64,000 bases of DNA from Candidatus Pelagibacter communis (GCF_001179925.1 NZ_CVSF01000041.1:1-64000); one strand, 5' to 3'; positions 1-7,922 are shown, numbered from the stretch's first letter. The notes: generated by a model not told the origin, from the sequence alone. A program made the numbers and translations.

Positions 1-506
1 TTAAGAAATATAAGAACGGTAATGCTTTAGAAAATTTAAAATGGGGACTAATTCCAGAATGGGCAAAAGATAAAGAATTTAAAGCTTTGATTAACGCAAG
101 ATTAGAGACAATTGATGAAAAAGTATCCTTTAAAAAATTAATTAAAGATTTTAGATGTGTGGCAGTCGCCGATGGATTTTATGAGTGGAAAAGAAAAGAA
201 AATGAGAAAATACCTCATTATTTTTTTAGAGAAGATAAAAAACCAATCTTTTTTGCTGCTATATTTGAAAACAATCAGTTTTGTTTAATTACTGAAGAAG
301 CATCTGAAAGTATCAAAGAAATCCATCATCGCCAACCAGTAATATTAAATCAAAAAGATGTGAATCGATATTTAAATTTAGAATTATCAGGCTCAAAGTT
401 TTTAAAAGAATGTGAAAAATCAAACTTAGTTTTTCATGAGGTTTCAAAAGAAGTTAACAAACCGGCTAATAATACTGCGTCATTAATTCAACAAATTAAT
501 AATTAG
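1..506 (+). CDS. SRAP-family DNA-protein crosslink protein (YedK/HMCES type), 5' truncated
   Basis: The reading frame is open from base 3, so the gene starts before the window and the catalytic Cys2 is not visible. Family motifs are seen: KWGLIPEWAKD, then INARLET (the conserved Asn), the GFYEWK block with the catalytic-type Glu, and IHHRQPVIL with the active-site His. The SRAP family forms a covalent thiazolidine link to abasic sites in single-stranded DNA and so protects stalled replication; that function is known from family members, not shown here. The GC-poor codon use matches its neighbours. An internal TTG at 87 can be read as a start but lies inside the conserved domain. Confidence 0.9.
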   Translation, partial: KKYKNGNALENLKWGLIPEWAKDKEFKALINARLETIDEKVSFKKLIKDFRCVAVADGFYEWKRKENEKIPHYFFREDKKPIFFAAIFENNQFCLITEEASESIKEIHHRQPVILNQKDVNRYLNLELSGSKFLKECEKSNLVFHEVSKEVNKPANNTASLIQQINN

Positions 507-547
507 ATAGTTGAGTATATAATCATATTCAATTAAAATAAAAGACA

Positions 548-1660
548 ATGATAACATACATAATACCCTTTATTATTTTAATTTTAATTGTGGTTTTTAT
601 TCATGAGTATGGACATTATTATTTTGCTAGAAAATATGGTGTTGGAGTTACAGATTTTTCGATTGGATTTGGAAAAGAAATTATTGGTTGGAATGATAAG
701 TTAGGCACAAGATGGAAAATTTGCTGGATACCTCTAGGTGGTTATGTAAAATTCTTTGGTGATAGAAATGTATATTCTCAGGCTGACCATGATGAAATTT
801 TAAAAAAATACAGTGAGACAGAACAAGCAAAATTATTTACTTTAAAACCATTATATCAAAGAACACTGATTGTTTTTGGTGGTCCTTTAGCTAATTTCTT
901 ATTAGCTTTAGTTATTTTTTTCTCAATTTATACTTTCATTGGAAAAGACTTTACTCCAGCAGTTATCAATGAAGTTCAAAAAGATAGTCCTGCAATGTCA
1001 GGAGGATTAGAGCAAGATGACATTATTCTAGAAATTGATGGAAATGAAGTTCAAAGCATCCTTGATGTTTCAAAATATATTACAATGTCCACAGATGAAT
1101 TTATCGATTTTAAAGTAAAACGTTCTTATGACGAAATATTATTAAAAATAAAACCAATAATGATTAAAAGTGAGGACAACCTAGGTAATTCAGTTAATAA
1201 AAGAATTGTAGGCATAAAACTTGGGGCTTATAACAATAAGATTAACCATGTAAAACTTGGTCCAGGACAAGCAATTTTGCATGCTATAAATGAGGTTTAT
1301 TATGTGAGTATTTCTAGCCTTAAATATATTGGAGGCATGATTATTGGAAAAGCTGACACCTCACAATTAGGTGGACCAATCAGAATTGCTAAAATTTCAG
1401 GTCAAGTTGCGGATATTGGTGTTTTAGCATTTATAAGTATGATGGCTTATATTTCTATTAGCCTTGGGTTAGTAAATTTATTTCCCATTCCTATGCTAGA
1501 TGGTGGTCACCTGATGTTTTATGCATTTGAGAAAGTATTAGGTCGTCCTCTATCTCAAAAAACGCAAGAAGGTTTTTTTCGAATCGGTATGTTTTTATTG
1601 ATATCTTTAATGTTTTTTACAACATTTAATGATTTAAAGGATCTTGGTTTGTTTAAATAA
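548..1660 (+). CDS. rseP: RseP-type site-2 zinc metalloprotease
   Basis: This is a 370-residue inner-membrane protease of the M50 family. The zinc motif HEYGH lies at residues 19-23 in the first membrane helix. The second metal-site motif PMLDGGH is near residues 315-321, followed by a hydrophobic C-terminal helix. A PDZ region, including GGLEQDDIILEIDG, lies around residues 145-165. Family members cut membrane-bound anti-sigma factors or remnant signal peptides within the membrane. In many proteobacteria rseP sits between dxr and bamA; here it stands between an SRAP gene and hup, so its usual envelope neighbours are absent on both sides. Confidence 0.93.
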   Translation: MITYIIPFIILILIVVFIHEYGHYYFARKYGVGVTDFSIGFGKEIIGWNDKLGTRWKICWIPLGGYVKFFGDRNVYSQADHDEILKKYSETEQAKLFTLKPLYQRTLIVFGGPLANFLLALVIFFSIYTFIGKDFTPAVINEVQKDSPAMSGGLEQDDIILEIDGNEVQSILDVSKYITMSTDEFIDFKVKRSYDEILLKIKPIMIKSEDNLGNSVNKRIVGIKLGAYNNKINHVKLGPGQAILHAINEVYYVSISSLKYIGGMIIGKADTSQLGGPIRIAKISGQVADIGVLAFISMMAYISISLGLVNLFPIPMLDGGHLMFYAFEKVLGRPLSQKTQEGFFRIGMFLLISLMFFTTFNDLKDLGLFK

Positions 1661-1813
1661 TTAAGATTAAAAAAAATTAAAAAAACCAATAAAATCAACA
1701 CTAATTAAAGATTATACAACATATTGTGTTTATAAACATTTAAGTAACTAAAAAAAAGGTTGATTTTTAGGGGTTTTTTTGAAAGATAGAAATAACCTAA
1801 AACCGGAGCTAAA

Positions 1814-2089
1814 ATGAACAAAAAACAATTAGTTGTTAAACTTTCAGGGGCATTAAATTTAAGTAAGGCTGATGCTGAAAGAACTTTTGACACAATTACC
1901 AATACTATTTTAGATGCTTTAAAAGGTGATGATTCTGTAAAAATCGCTGGATTTGGTACTTATAAAGTGGCTAAAAGAAAAGCTAGAGTTGGAAGAAACC
2001 CTAGAACTGGTGAGCAAATTCAAATTGCAGCATCACAAAAGGTAAAATTCTTACCTGCAAAAGCTTTAAAAGAAGTATTCAATAAATAA
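1814..2089 (+). CDS. hup: HU-family DNA-binding protein
   Basis: The protein has 91 residues, the standard HU length. It begins MNKKQLVVKLSG and carries the family signature GFGTYKVAKRKARVGRNPRT for the DNA-wrapping beta arm. It is a small homodimeric nucleoid protein that bends DNA. A GGAG ribosome site lies 6 nt before the ATG. A strong factor-independent terminator follows at once (2101-2137), so it is probably a single-gene transcript. In several other alphaproteobacteria hup follows lon; here lon is about 40 kb away and has no hup behind it. Confidence 0.96.
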   Translation: MNKKQLVVKLSGALNLSKADAERTFDTITNTILDALKGDDSVKIAGFGTYKVAKRKARVGRNPRTGEQIQIAASQKVKFLPAKALKEVFNK

Positions 2090-2100
2090 CTCTTTTTAAA

Positions 2101-2137
2101 ACAGCCTTAATGTTCGTAAAATTAGCATTAAGGCTGT
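2101..2137 (+). terminator. Rho-independent terminator of hup
   Basis: Twelve-base perfect inverted repeat ACAGCCTTAATG (2101-2112) and CATTAAGGCTGT (2126-2137) with a 13-nt loop. It begins 11 nt after the hup stop codon. The T tract behind it is short, so termination may be partial. Confidence 0.85.
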
Positions 2138-2142
2138 TTGTA

Positions 2143-2159
2143 TATGCAAATATTGCATA
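2143..2159. promoter_or_regulatory. 17-bp perfect palindrome upstream of amtB, candidate NtrX-type operator
   Basis: TATGCAA-ATA-TTGCATA has seven-base arms and a three-base centre. It lies 73 bp before the amtB start and directly after the hup terminator. It contains CAA-N3-TTG, a spacing I recall being reported for NtrX sites in other alphaproteobacteria. It also contains TGCA-N5-TGCA, which is shorter than the usual NtrC spacing. A regulator site fits the position and the gene; the identity of the protein is inference. As RNA it could form a seven-pair hairpin, but it has no T tract. Confidence 0.5.
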
Positions 2160-2210
2160 GCCAATTTTCCTAATCAGCGTTAGTTTTTAAATTATTAAAA
2201 AATATAAGTA

Positions 2211-2226
2211 CTCCCTTTACAGGGAG
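2211..2226 (+). promoter_or_regulatory. Hairpin covering the Shine-Dalgarno of amtB
   Basis: CTCCCT (2211-2216), loop TTAC, AGGGAG (2221-2226). The right arm is the ribosome-binding sequence AGGGAGG that ends 5 nt before the amtB ATG. Such a six-pair GC-containing stem with a tetraloop would hide the ribosome site. GC-rich words are rare in this AT-rich spacer, which makes chance less likely. Whether it acts in control of translation is inference. Confidence 0.5.
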
Positions 2227-2231
2227 GTCTT

Positions 2232-3533
2232 ATGACTAAATTAATAAAAATAATAAGTGCACCACTTATTAGTTTAATTTTTTTATTAAACATGAGTAGT
2301 GCAGGTATGGCAGAAACCACAGTTTCTGCTGAAGTTGGATTCATATTTAATACTTTGCTTTTCTTAATTTGTGGATTTCTAGTTATGTTTATGGCGGCTG
2401 GATTTGCAATGCTAGAGTCAGGTATGGTTACATCAAAAAGTGTATCCGTTATCTGTGCAAAAAATATAGGATTATTTTCAATTGCAGGAATTATGTTCTG
2501 GATGGTAGGTTATAACTTAGCCTATGGTATTCCAGAAGGTGGTTATATTGGTAAATTTATTCCATGGTCAGATGCTAGTGCTGTTGATACAGGTTATTCA
2601 GATGGATCAGATTGGTATTTTCAAATGGTCTTTTGTGCAACCACAGTTTCTATAGTTTCTGGTACAATGGCAGAGAGAATTAAATTATGGCCATTTTTCG
2701 TATTTGCTGCAGTTCTTTCAGGAATTATTTATCCAATCGTGATGGGTTGGCAGTGGGGTGGAGGCTGGTTAGCAGAAGCTGGTTTTTCTGATTTTGCTGG
2801 ATCAACTCTAGTACACTCAACCGGTGGTGCAGCTGCTTTAGCTGGTGCAATGATTATTGGCCCTAGACTCGGAAGATTTACAAAGTCTGGTGCTCCAGCT
2901 CCACTAAAGCCTTTTGCAGCCTCTTCAATTCCTTTAGTAACTATTGGTGTATTCATTTTATGGTTAGGTTGGTTTGGTTTTAACGGTGGTTCACAATTAG
3001 CGATGGGAACTGCTGTTGATGCGATTGCTGTTTCAACTATTTTCATGAATACGTTTTTAGCAGGAGCAGGTGGTGTAATTGGTGCTGCTATAATCACAAG
3101 ACTACATTTTGGTAAAACAGACGTTGTCCAAATGTTAAATGGATGTATTGGTGGATTAGTTGCAGTAACAGCTGAACCATTAGCTCCATCACCTTTTGCA
3201 GCTATCTTAATTGGTGCAGTAGGTGGTCTGATTGTAGTTTATGGAACTAAATTATTATTCACATTAAAGATTGATGATGTAGTAGGTGCAATACCAGCAC
3301 ACTTGTTTGCAGGTATTTGGGGAACACTAATTGTTCCAGCAACAAACTCAGATGCTGCTTTCAGCTCACAATTAATTGGTGTGTTATCAGTAAACATATT
3401 TGTATTTGTAGTCGCTTACATTGTCTTTAGCGTTATTAAAGCAACTATCGGCCTAAGGTTGAGTAAAGAAGGTGAAACTAAAGGTACTGATGTTACTGAA
3501 ACAGGTGTAATTGCTTATGCGATACGTGACTAA
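2232..3533 (+). CDS. amtB: Ammonium transporter AmtB
   Basis: The 433-residue protein belongs to the Amt/MEP/Rh channel family and imports ammonium across the inner membrane. A signal peptide is seen at residues 1-27 (ending SSAGMA), as in other AmtB proteins. About eleven membrane segments follow, with conserved blocks AMLESGMV, STGGAAALAGA and IPAHLFAGIWGT containing the pore histidines. There is no glnK or glnB next to it, unlike the usual glnK-amtB pair. SAR11 genomes are reported to lack PII proteins, so control must differ. The upstream palindrome and the sequestered ribosome site are candidates. Two hairpins follow the stop codon. Confidence 0.96.
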   Translation: MTKLIKIISAPLISLIFLLNMSSAGMAETTVSAEVGFIFNTLLFLICGFLVMFMAAGFAMLESGMVTSKSVSVICAKNIGLFSIAGIMFWMVGYNLAYGIPEGGYIGKFIPWSDASAVDTGYSDGSDWYFQMVFCATTVSIVSGTMAERIKLWPFFVFAAVLSGIIYPIVMGWQWGGGWLAEAGFSDFAGSTLVHSTGGAAALAGAMIIGPRLGRFTKSGAPAPLKPFAASSIPLVTIGVFILWLGWFGFNGGSQLAMGTAVDAIAVSTIFMNTFLAGAGGVIGAAIITRLHFGKTDVVQMLNGCIGGLVAVTAEPLAPSPFAAILIGAVGGLIVVYGTKLLFTLKIDDVVGAIPAHLFAGIWGTLIVPATNSDAAFSSQLIGVLSVNIFVFVVAYIVFSVIKATIGLRLSKEGETKGTDVTETGVIAYAIRD

Positions 3534-3545
3534 TTGTTAACAATA

Positions 3546-3599
3546 AAGGGACTCTTCGCTCTCTGCGTATTATTGCGATTACTCATCGAAGAGTTCCTT
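3546..3599 (+). other. Long-stem hairpin downstream of amtB
   Basis: Thirteen-base arms AAGGGACTCTTCG (3546-3558) and CGAAGAGTTCCTT (3587-3599) pair with one G-T wobble around a 28-nt loop. No T tract follows, so it is not a simple terminator. The decamer AACAATAAAG stands near its left arm (3539-3548) and again at the left arm of the next hairpin (3622-3631). It may be a 3'-end stabilising structure or part of a small RNA; I cannot tell. Confidence 0.45.
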
Positions 3600-3627
3600 A
3601 ATGCTTCCTCTAGTTAATATAAACAAT

Positions 3628-3652
3628 AAAGCCCTCTATTTTAGAGGGCTTT
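3628..3652. terminator. Bidirectional terminator between amtB and the glycosyltransferase-like gene
   Basis: AAAGCCCTCT (3628-3637) and AGAGGGCTTT (3643-3652) form a perfect ten-base stem with a five-base loop. A T tract lies on the right and an A-rich stretch on the left, so it can end transcription from both sides. The two flanking genes converge here. Confidence 0.9.
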
Positions 3653-3653
3653 T

Positions 3654-4619
3654 TTATTTATTTTCATCCCAAAATTTTTTGTAATTTATAAATGGTGCAA
3701 GACCATAACTTGAATTGATATTAGTTAAATGTAAAGATAAACTTTTTATTGGAGAGATACAAATTTCTTCTAAATAAATTTCATTAATATATTTTTCAAA
3801 AGGATTATGACGATCTTGACATGTTTTTTCAAATTTATCCCAGTATTTATTCAATAAATATTTGCTAGTCAAAAAAGTACAAAGTGTTTTATCTATTGTT
3901 CGCCAATGTCTTTTGCTCCCTATTAGAATATTAGCTTTTTTATTATCCATATATAAATATGGGTAATCAGAGGGGCACATAAAAATATCCTTACCAATTT
4001 GAGAAGATATTCTTTCATATGACATAATCATTTCTTCTAACATTGAGTCAAAATGAAGATAATCATCTTCAATAAAAAATATTAAATCTTCTCCTTCATT
4101 TTTTCCTATTTCAAAACTTTGTGACAAACTTGCTAGATTTGAAAAAGTTTCTTTTGATTTTTGATTTTTTATCTTGGGTTTAAATTTTTTGTGATCTAGA
4201 GTTATAATCTGAATATCATTGTCTAATAATTTTTTCACACGACCTAAATTTTCAGAGTTTGAATTATCATCAATAATTATAGTCTTAATTTTTAAATTTG
4301 GTAATTTTGCTTGACAATAATTTTTTGCATTTATCAGTGATTTAATTGATCGAACAGAGTATTCTATTTTTGGTTGCTCAAATAATCTTCTTTTATTTTG
4401 ATCCCAAATTTCAATATCTGTATTCATTCTAACTATTAATAAAACAGAATTAACTTTTCTTGAAATTTTTACCTCCCCGAGGGGTAAAATTATTGATTTC
4501 TCATTTAATGTTGAAAGATTTTCATTTAATTCTTTATTTAAAGTTGGCGATTTAAAATCGTTTTGATCAATTAGTTCATAGCCTAATAATTTAGAAAGTT
4601 TAATAAATATTTTTTTCAT
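3654..4619 (-). CDS. Glycosyltransferase-like protein (GT-A fold, family 2-like)
   Basis: The protein has 321 residues. A GT-A type core is suggested by TIIIDDNSNSENLGRV near residue 115 and the acidic motif IFFIEDDYLHF near residue 182, where EDD would bind the metal and nucleotide sugar. About 90 N-terminal residues, with no motif I know, precede the domain. There is no signal peptide or membrane helix. It probably adds a sugar to a surface or lipid acceptor, but donor and acceptor are unknown. It follows the ABA4-like gene by 13 nt on the same strand. Confidence 0.6.
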   Translation of the reverse strand: MKKIFIKLSKLLGYELIDQNDFKSPTLNKELNENLSTLNEKSIILPLGEVKISRKVNSVLLIVRMNTDIEIWDQNKRRLFEQPKIEYSVRSIKSLINAKNYCQAKLPNLKIKTIIIDDNSNSENLGRVKKLLDNDIQIITLDHKKFKPKIKNQKSKETFSNLASLSQSFEIGKNEGEDLIFFIEDDYLHFDSMLEEMIMSYERISSQIGKDIFMCPSDYPYLYMDNKKANILIGSKRHWRTIDKTLCTFLTSKYLLNKYWDKFEKTCQDRHNPFEKYINEIYLEEICISPIKSLSLHLTNINSSYGLAPFINYKKFWDENK

Positions 4620-4632
4620 GATATTTCTTTAA

Positions 4633-5106
4633 TCAATCATAGAGACTAAGTTTTTTAGCGTAAAAAATTCTGATGACCCAATAGATAAATAAACCAATGG
4701 GTCCTATCAAATAAGTAATTATTAAAGGTATTGTCAAAAGCAATCTATTCATAATAAGTTTTTGAGCATCTTTTAAAATCCATCCACCTACAAAAAGATT
4801 TATTGATACAAAGTGGATCCATAACATTAATAAATAAAATTCATCTGTAAATAGTTTTGAAATGTAGTCTAAACCCAAGTAAAGGCTAAAGTTTCCCATA
4901 AAATCAAATGAACTCAAATATGCTTTATACAAAACAAATACATAGGCTCCACTTAATAATAAGATCGGAAATATAGAAGTTGCCAAATATTTACAAAGAT
5001 TTGATTGAGGAAAAAATATAATTAAAAACCAAAATGGCAATACACCAATGTTTACCCAAAAGTAGAGCATTTCAACTGTAAAATAATTATAAATTTGTTC
5101 GATCAT
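4633..5106 (-). CDS. ABA4-like (DUF4281) integral membrane protein
   Basis: The 157-residue protein has about four hydrophobic helices. The stretch LLMLWIHFVSINLFVGGWI followed by LIGPIGLFIYW matches the conserved core of ABA4-like proteins as I remember it. Plant ABA4 is needed for neoxanthin formation; the bacterial members have no settled role. A link to carotenoid or retinal metabolism is possible but nothing adjacent supports it. It starts 28 bp from recX, which is read in the opposite direction. Confidence 0.65.
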   Translation of the reverse strand: MIEQIYNYFTVEMLYFWVNIGVLPFWFLIIFFPQSNLCKYLATSIFPILLLSGAYVFVLYKAYLSSFDFMGNFSLYLGLDYISKLFTDEFYLLMLWIHFVSINLFVGGWILKDAQKLIMNRLLLTIPLIITYLIGPIGLFIYWVIRIFYAKKLSLYD

Positions 5107-5134
5107 TATCTAATATATTATATTAGATCTTATT

Positions 5135-5698
5135 ATGATTCCTATAAGAAACAAAAAAAAATCATTAAAAGTAACTGTTGAAGAAATGCGTAATTTTGCA
5201 TTGGCTTATGTAGAGAAATATGCTCCATCCAAACAGCAGCTTAAAACCTATCTTTTAAAAAAATATTTAAAAATTTCAGTATCAAATGTTAAAAAACAAG
5301 ATATTAACAATTTAATAGATATTGTCTTATCTGATCTAGAAAAAAGTAAGTTTGTTAATGATAAATTTTACTCAGAAAGTAAAGCTAAAAGTATGATACA
5401 AAGAGGAAATTCAATTAATAAAATTAGAAATTATTTAATTGGAAAAGGCATCAACGACGAATTTATTAAAGAAACTGTTGATAAAATAAAGTATGAAAAT
5501 TCTGATCAAGACTTTTTTTCTGCAATTAAACTCTGTAAAAAAAAGAGGGTAGGACCTGCTAGAACTGAGGAGAATAGATCATTATTTTACAAAAAAGATA
5601 TTTCACTATTAGCAAGAAATGGCTTTGATTTTGAAACGTCGAAAAGAGTAATGGATATTAAAAAGGAAGATTATTTAAAAATAATAAATTTACTTTAG
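5135..5698 (+). CDS. recX: RecX-family regulatory protein
   Basis: The 187-residue protein carries RecX-like repeats of three-helix type: ALAYVEKYAPSKQQLKTYL, FVNDKFYSESKAKSMIQRG and the second block FFSAIKLCKKKRVGP. RecX proteins bind RecA filaments and usually limit recombinase activity. recA is not in this window, so the common recA-recX pairing is absent. Its last nine bases overlap the end of the 45-residue ORF on the other strand. Confidence 0.8.
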   Translation: MIPIRNKKKSLKVTVEEMRNFALAYVEKYAPSKQQLKTYLLKKYLKISVSNVKKQDINNLIDIVLSDLEKSKFVNDKFYSESKAKSMIQRGNSINKIRNYLIGKGINDEFIKETVDKIKYENSDQDFFSAIKLCKKKRVGPARTEENRSLFYKKDISLLARNGFDFETSKRVMDIKKEDYLKIINLL

Positions 5699-5827
5699 TT
5701 TTTTTTTCTCTTTAACAAGATTGTCAATTTTATTTTTGATATAATTTCTTACAAATACAAATAATATTAATCCAAAAATTGATACTGAAATAATAATAAT
5801 TAATATTATCCTTAATTGTTCATCCAT
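5690..5827 (-). CDS. 45-residue single-pass membrane microprotein
   Basis: The ORF begins with an ATG that shares its first base with the TAA stop of cysQ (TAATG), a typical translational-coupling arrangement. The product starts MDEQLRIILIIIISVSIFG, continues through a hydrophobic stretch to about residue 26, and ends in a basic tail rich in Lys. I recognise no family. The hydrophobic design and the stop-start overlap support a real gene; it overlaps the end of recX by nine bases. Confidence 0.6.
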   Translation of the reverse strand: MDEQLRIILIIIISVSIFGLILFVFVRNYIKNKIDNLVKEKKKLK

Positions 5828-6600
5828 TATATCAATTTTTTACTTTTTAAAATAAGACTAGGGTTTTCAAAATTTTTCTTTCCATAAAGAATTTCTTTAT
5901 TTTCAAAATCAGTTACTGAACCACCTGAATGTTTTAAAATTGCATGACCAGCAGCAATATCCCATTCACAAGCTCTTGGTTCAGCTACATAACCATCATA
6001 TTCTCCACTGGCAATAACACAAAATTTTAATGAACTTTTCATTTTAGTATATTCTTTAACATTTAACTTATCAAAAATTTTTTGAATTTCTGGTTTAATT
6101 TTATCTGAGTAAGATACAAATTTAATTTTATCTTTTTCATGATTTCTTGAACCGTCTAATTTAATTTCTTTTTTATTTTTTAATTCATATGCATGGCCTT
6201 CACCAAAAGAGTAAAACATTCTTTTTTTTGCTGGAGCGTAAATTATTCCTGCAGCTGGTTTGCGATTTATTATTAAACCTGCATTTATAGTAAATTCATC
6301 TAAATCATTTATATAATCATAGGTTCCGTCAATTGGATCCACCAACCAAAAATCTTTTAGATTTTCAATAGATTTGTTTTCAGATGTTTCCTCTGAAATT
6401 ATTGGAAGAAAAGGAGTCAATTCCTTTAATTTGTCACTGACTATTTTATTAACTTCTAAATCACCATTAGTAACAGGAGTGTTATCTGACTTCATTTTTT
6501 TTGTAAGACCATTTTTTCTTAAATTTATAGATATCTCACCCGCATTAAGAAAAGGTCTTATTAAACTTATAATTAATTTTTTAATATCAATTTCTTTCAT
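5827..6600 (-). CDS. cysQ: 3'(2'),5'-bisphosphate nucleotidase, inositol monophosphatase family
   Basis: The protein has 257 residues, typical for CysQ. Motifs of the lithium-sensitive Mg-dependent phosphatases are seen: DNTPVT near residue 39, an EE pair near 70, DPIDGT near 88 and CEWDIAAGHAIL near 212. CysQ removes the 3' phosphate of PAP/PAPS, a by-product of sulfate assimilation and sulfonation. Substrate is by family; an inositol monophosphatase or histidinol phosphatase remains possible. Its start overlaps the end of the DUF3553 gene by 14 nt. Confidence 0.85.
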   Translation of the reverse strand: MKEIDIKKLIISLIRPFLNAGEISINLRKNGLTKKMKSDNTPVTNGDLEVNKIVSDKLKELTPFLPIISEETSENKSIENLKDFWLVDPIDGTYDYINDLDEFTINAGLIINRKPAAGIIYAPAKKRMFYSFGEGHAYELKNKKEIKLDGSRNHEKDKIKFVSYSDKIKPEIQKIFDKLNVKEYTKMKSSLKFCVIASGEYDGYVAEPRACEWDIAAGHAILKHSGGSVTDFENKEILYGKKNFENPSLILKSKKLI

Positions 6601-6763
6601 TTATCTTTTTCAATTCAATATTATTTGAATTAATTACTTTTTTTCCAGCATTTTGAAAATTTACTGTAACTTTTTCTTTAATTATTGATTGAACTTGTCC
6701 AATACCCCATTCTTTGGCTGCGGGATTATAAACTTTGTCACCTGGTTCAAAATCTAATATCAT
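6587..6763 (-). CDS. DUF3553-family small protein
   Basis: This is a 58-residue ORF. It contains [20 protein letters not shown] near the N terminus and [13 protein letters not shown] further on, which match the DUF3553 pattern (a small beta-rich domain, function unknown). The N-terminal part resembles the barrel of helicase-associated CarD/UvrD C-terminal domains in style, but this is only a resemblance. It is the first gene of the unit DUF3553-cysQ-45-residue protein and overlaps cysQ by 14 nt. It diverges from mnmA with about 40 bp between starts. Confidence 0.8.
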   Translation of the reverse strand: MILDFEPGDKVYNPAAKEWGIGQVQSIIKEKVTVNFQNAGKKVINSNNIELKKINERN

Positions 6764-6803
6764 TTATTTAACTTATAATAGAAATAAGTATAAATACCAA
6801 TTA

Positions 6804-7922
6804 ATGAACTCTCAATTAAACTCTATAGGACTTTCAAAAAAACCATCTGAAACAACAGTTGTGGTAGCTATGTCAGGTGGAGTCGACTCATCTACTGTGG
6901 CTGGAATGATGAAAAGAGATGGGTACAAGGTATTAGGTATAACTTTAAAGCTTTATGATAATAGTAAAGAAGTTGCATCTTCAAAACAATGTTGTTCTGG
7001 TCAAGATATTATGGATGCAAAAAGAGTCGCTCAGAAATTAGATATAGAACACAAAATTTTATATTATCAAAATAAATTTAAACAAGGTGTTATAGATAAT
7101 TTTGTTAACAGTTATTTAAAAGGCGAGACACCTATACCTTGTGTTCAATGTAACCAAACAGTCAAATTTAAAGACTTATTTGAATTTTCAAAAGATCTAA
7201 ATGCTGATGCTTTAATTACAGGACATTATGTAAAAAGTATAACTCTTAATAATGAAACTAATATGTATCGAGCAATTGATGAAAATAGAGATCAAAGTTA
7301 TTTTTTGTTTAATACAACTAGGGAGCAACTGAATTATTTAAGATTTCCTTTAGGTGGAATGTTAAAAGATGAAACAAGAAAAATAGCAAAAAAATTAAAT
7401 CTGAATGTTGCAGATAAACCAGATAGTCAAGATATATGTTTTGTGCCAAATGGTGATTACGCCTCTGTAATAAGAAAATTCAGACCAGACTCTTTAAAAA
7501 AAGGAAATATAAAAGATTTAGACGGAAAAGTCATTGGTGTCCATGATGGAATAATTAATTTTACAATTGGCCAACGAAAAGGAATTAAAGTTTCAGATAT
7601 AGAACCATTATATGTTATTAAAATTAATTCTGATAAAAATGAAATTATAGTTGGTCCAAGAGAAAAGTTAGGAAAAAAGAATATTCAAATAAATAATTTA
7701 AATTTATTAGTTGATAAAAAAGAATTTTCTAAAAATATTTTAGCAAAAGTTAGATCAACTGGTAAATTATTAAGAGCAAAAGTTAATTTTAAAAATGAAA
7801 ATTCTGCAGAAGTTAATTTAGATGATTTTGAGGACGGAATTTCTCCCGGACAAGCTTGTGTTTTTTATGATTTAGATAATCAAGGATATAAAGTTTTAGG
7901 AGGTGGTTGGATTATAGATTAA
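6804..7922 (+). CDS. mnmA: tRNA-specific 2-thiouridylase MnmA
   Basis: The 372-residue enzyme makes the 2-thio group of wobble U34 in tRNAs for Lys, Glu and Gln, using ATP and a sulfur relay. The P-loop AMSGGVDSS is at residues 22-30. The two catalytic cysteines are in CVQCNQ and [10 protein letters not shown], and GQRKGI is also conserved. I chose the ATG at 6804, because the in-frame ATG at 6735 would lie inside the opposite-strand DUF3553 gene and add 23 unconserved residues. The 3' end overlaps a converging gene by 4 nt. Confidence 0.95.
   Translation: MNSQLNSIGLSKKPSETTVVVAMSGGVDSSTVAGMMKRDGYKVLGITLKLYDNSKEVASSKQCCSGQDIMDAKRVAQKLDIEHKILYYQNKFKQGVIDNFVNSYLKGETPIPCVQCNQTVKFKDLFEFSKDLNADALITGHYVKSITLNNETNMYRAIDENRDQSYFLFNTTREQLNYLRFPLGGMLKDETRKIAKKLNLNVADKPDSQDICFVPNGDYASVIRKFRPDSLKKGNIKDLDGKVIGVHDGIINFTIGQRKGIKVSDIEPLYVIKINSDKNEIIVGPREKLGKKNIQINNLNLLVDKKEFSKNILAKVRSTGKLLRAKVNFKNENSAEVNLDDFEDGISPGQACVFYDLDNQGYKVLGGGWIID

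Noticed and set aside
1705-1902. Minus-strand ORF of 65 codons across the hup start
   Set aside because: It is antisense to the conserved HU N terminus and has no family likeness or ribosome site.
2145-2157. NtrC site TGCA-N5-TGCA
   Set aside because: The spacing is shorter than the usual NtrC box and the lineage is reported to lack NtrC; NtrX is a better candidate.
2729-3097. Minus-strand ORF of 122 codons inside amtB
   Set aside because: Shadow of the amtB frame; repeated Ala/Pro/Ile pattern reflects the reverse of membrane helix codons.
6374-6628. Plus-strand ORF of 84 codons inside cysQ and DUF3553
   Set aside because: Antisense to conserved cysQ motifs; hydrophobic look results from the reverse of Lys/Asn-rich codons.
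6735-6803. N-terminal extension of mnmA from the ATG at 6735
   Set aside because: It overlaps the opposite-strand DUF3553 gene and adds residues not typical of MnmA; the ATG at 6804 fits better.
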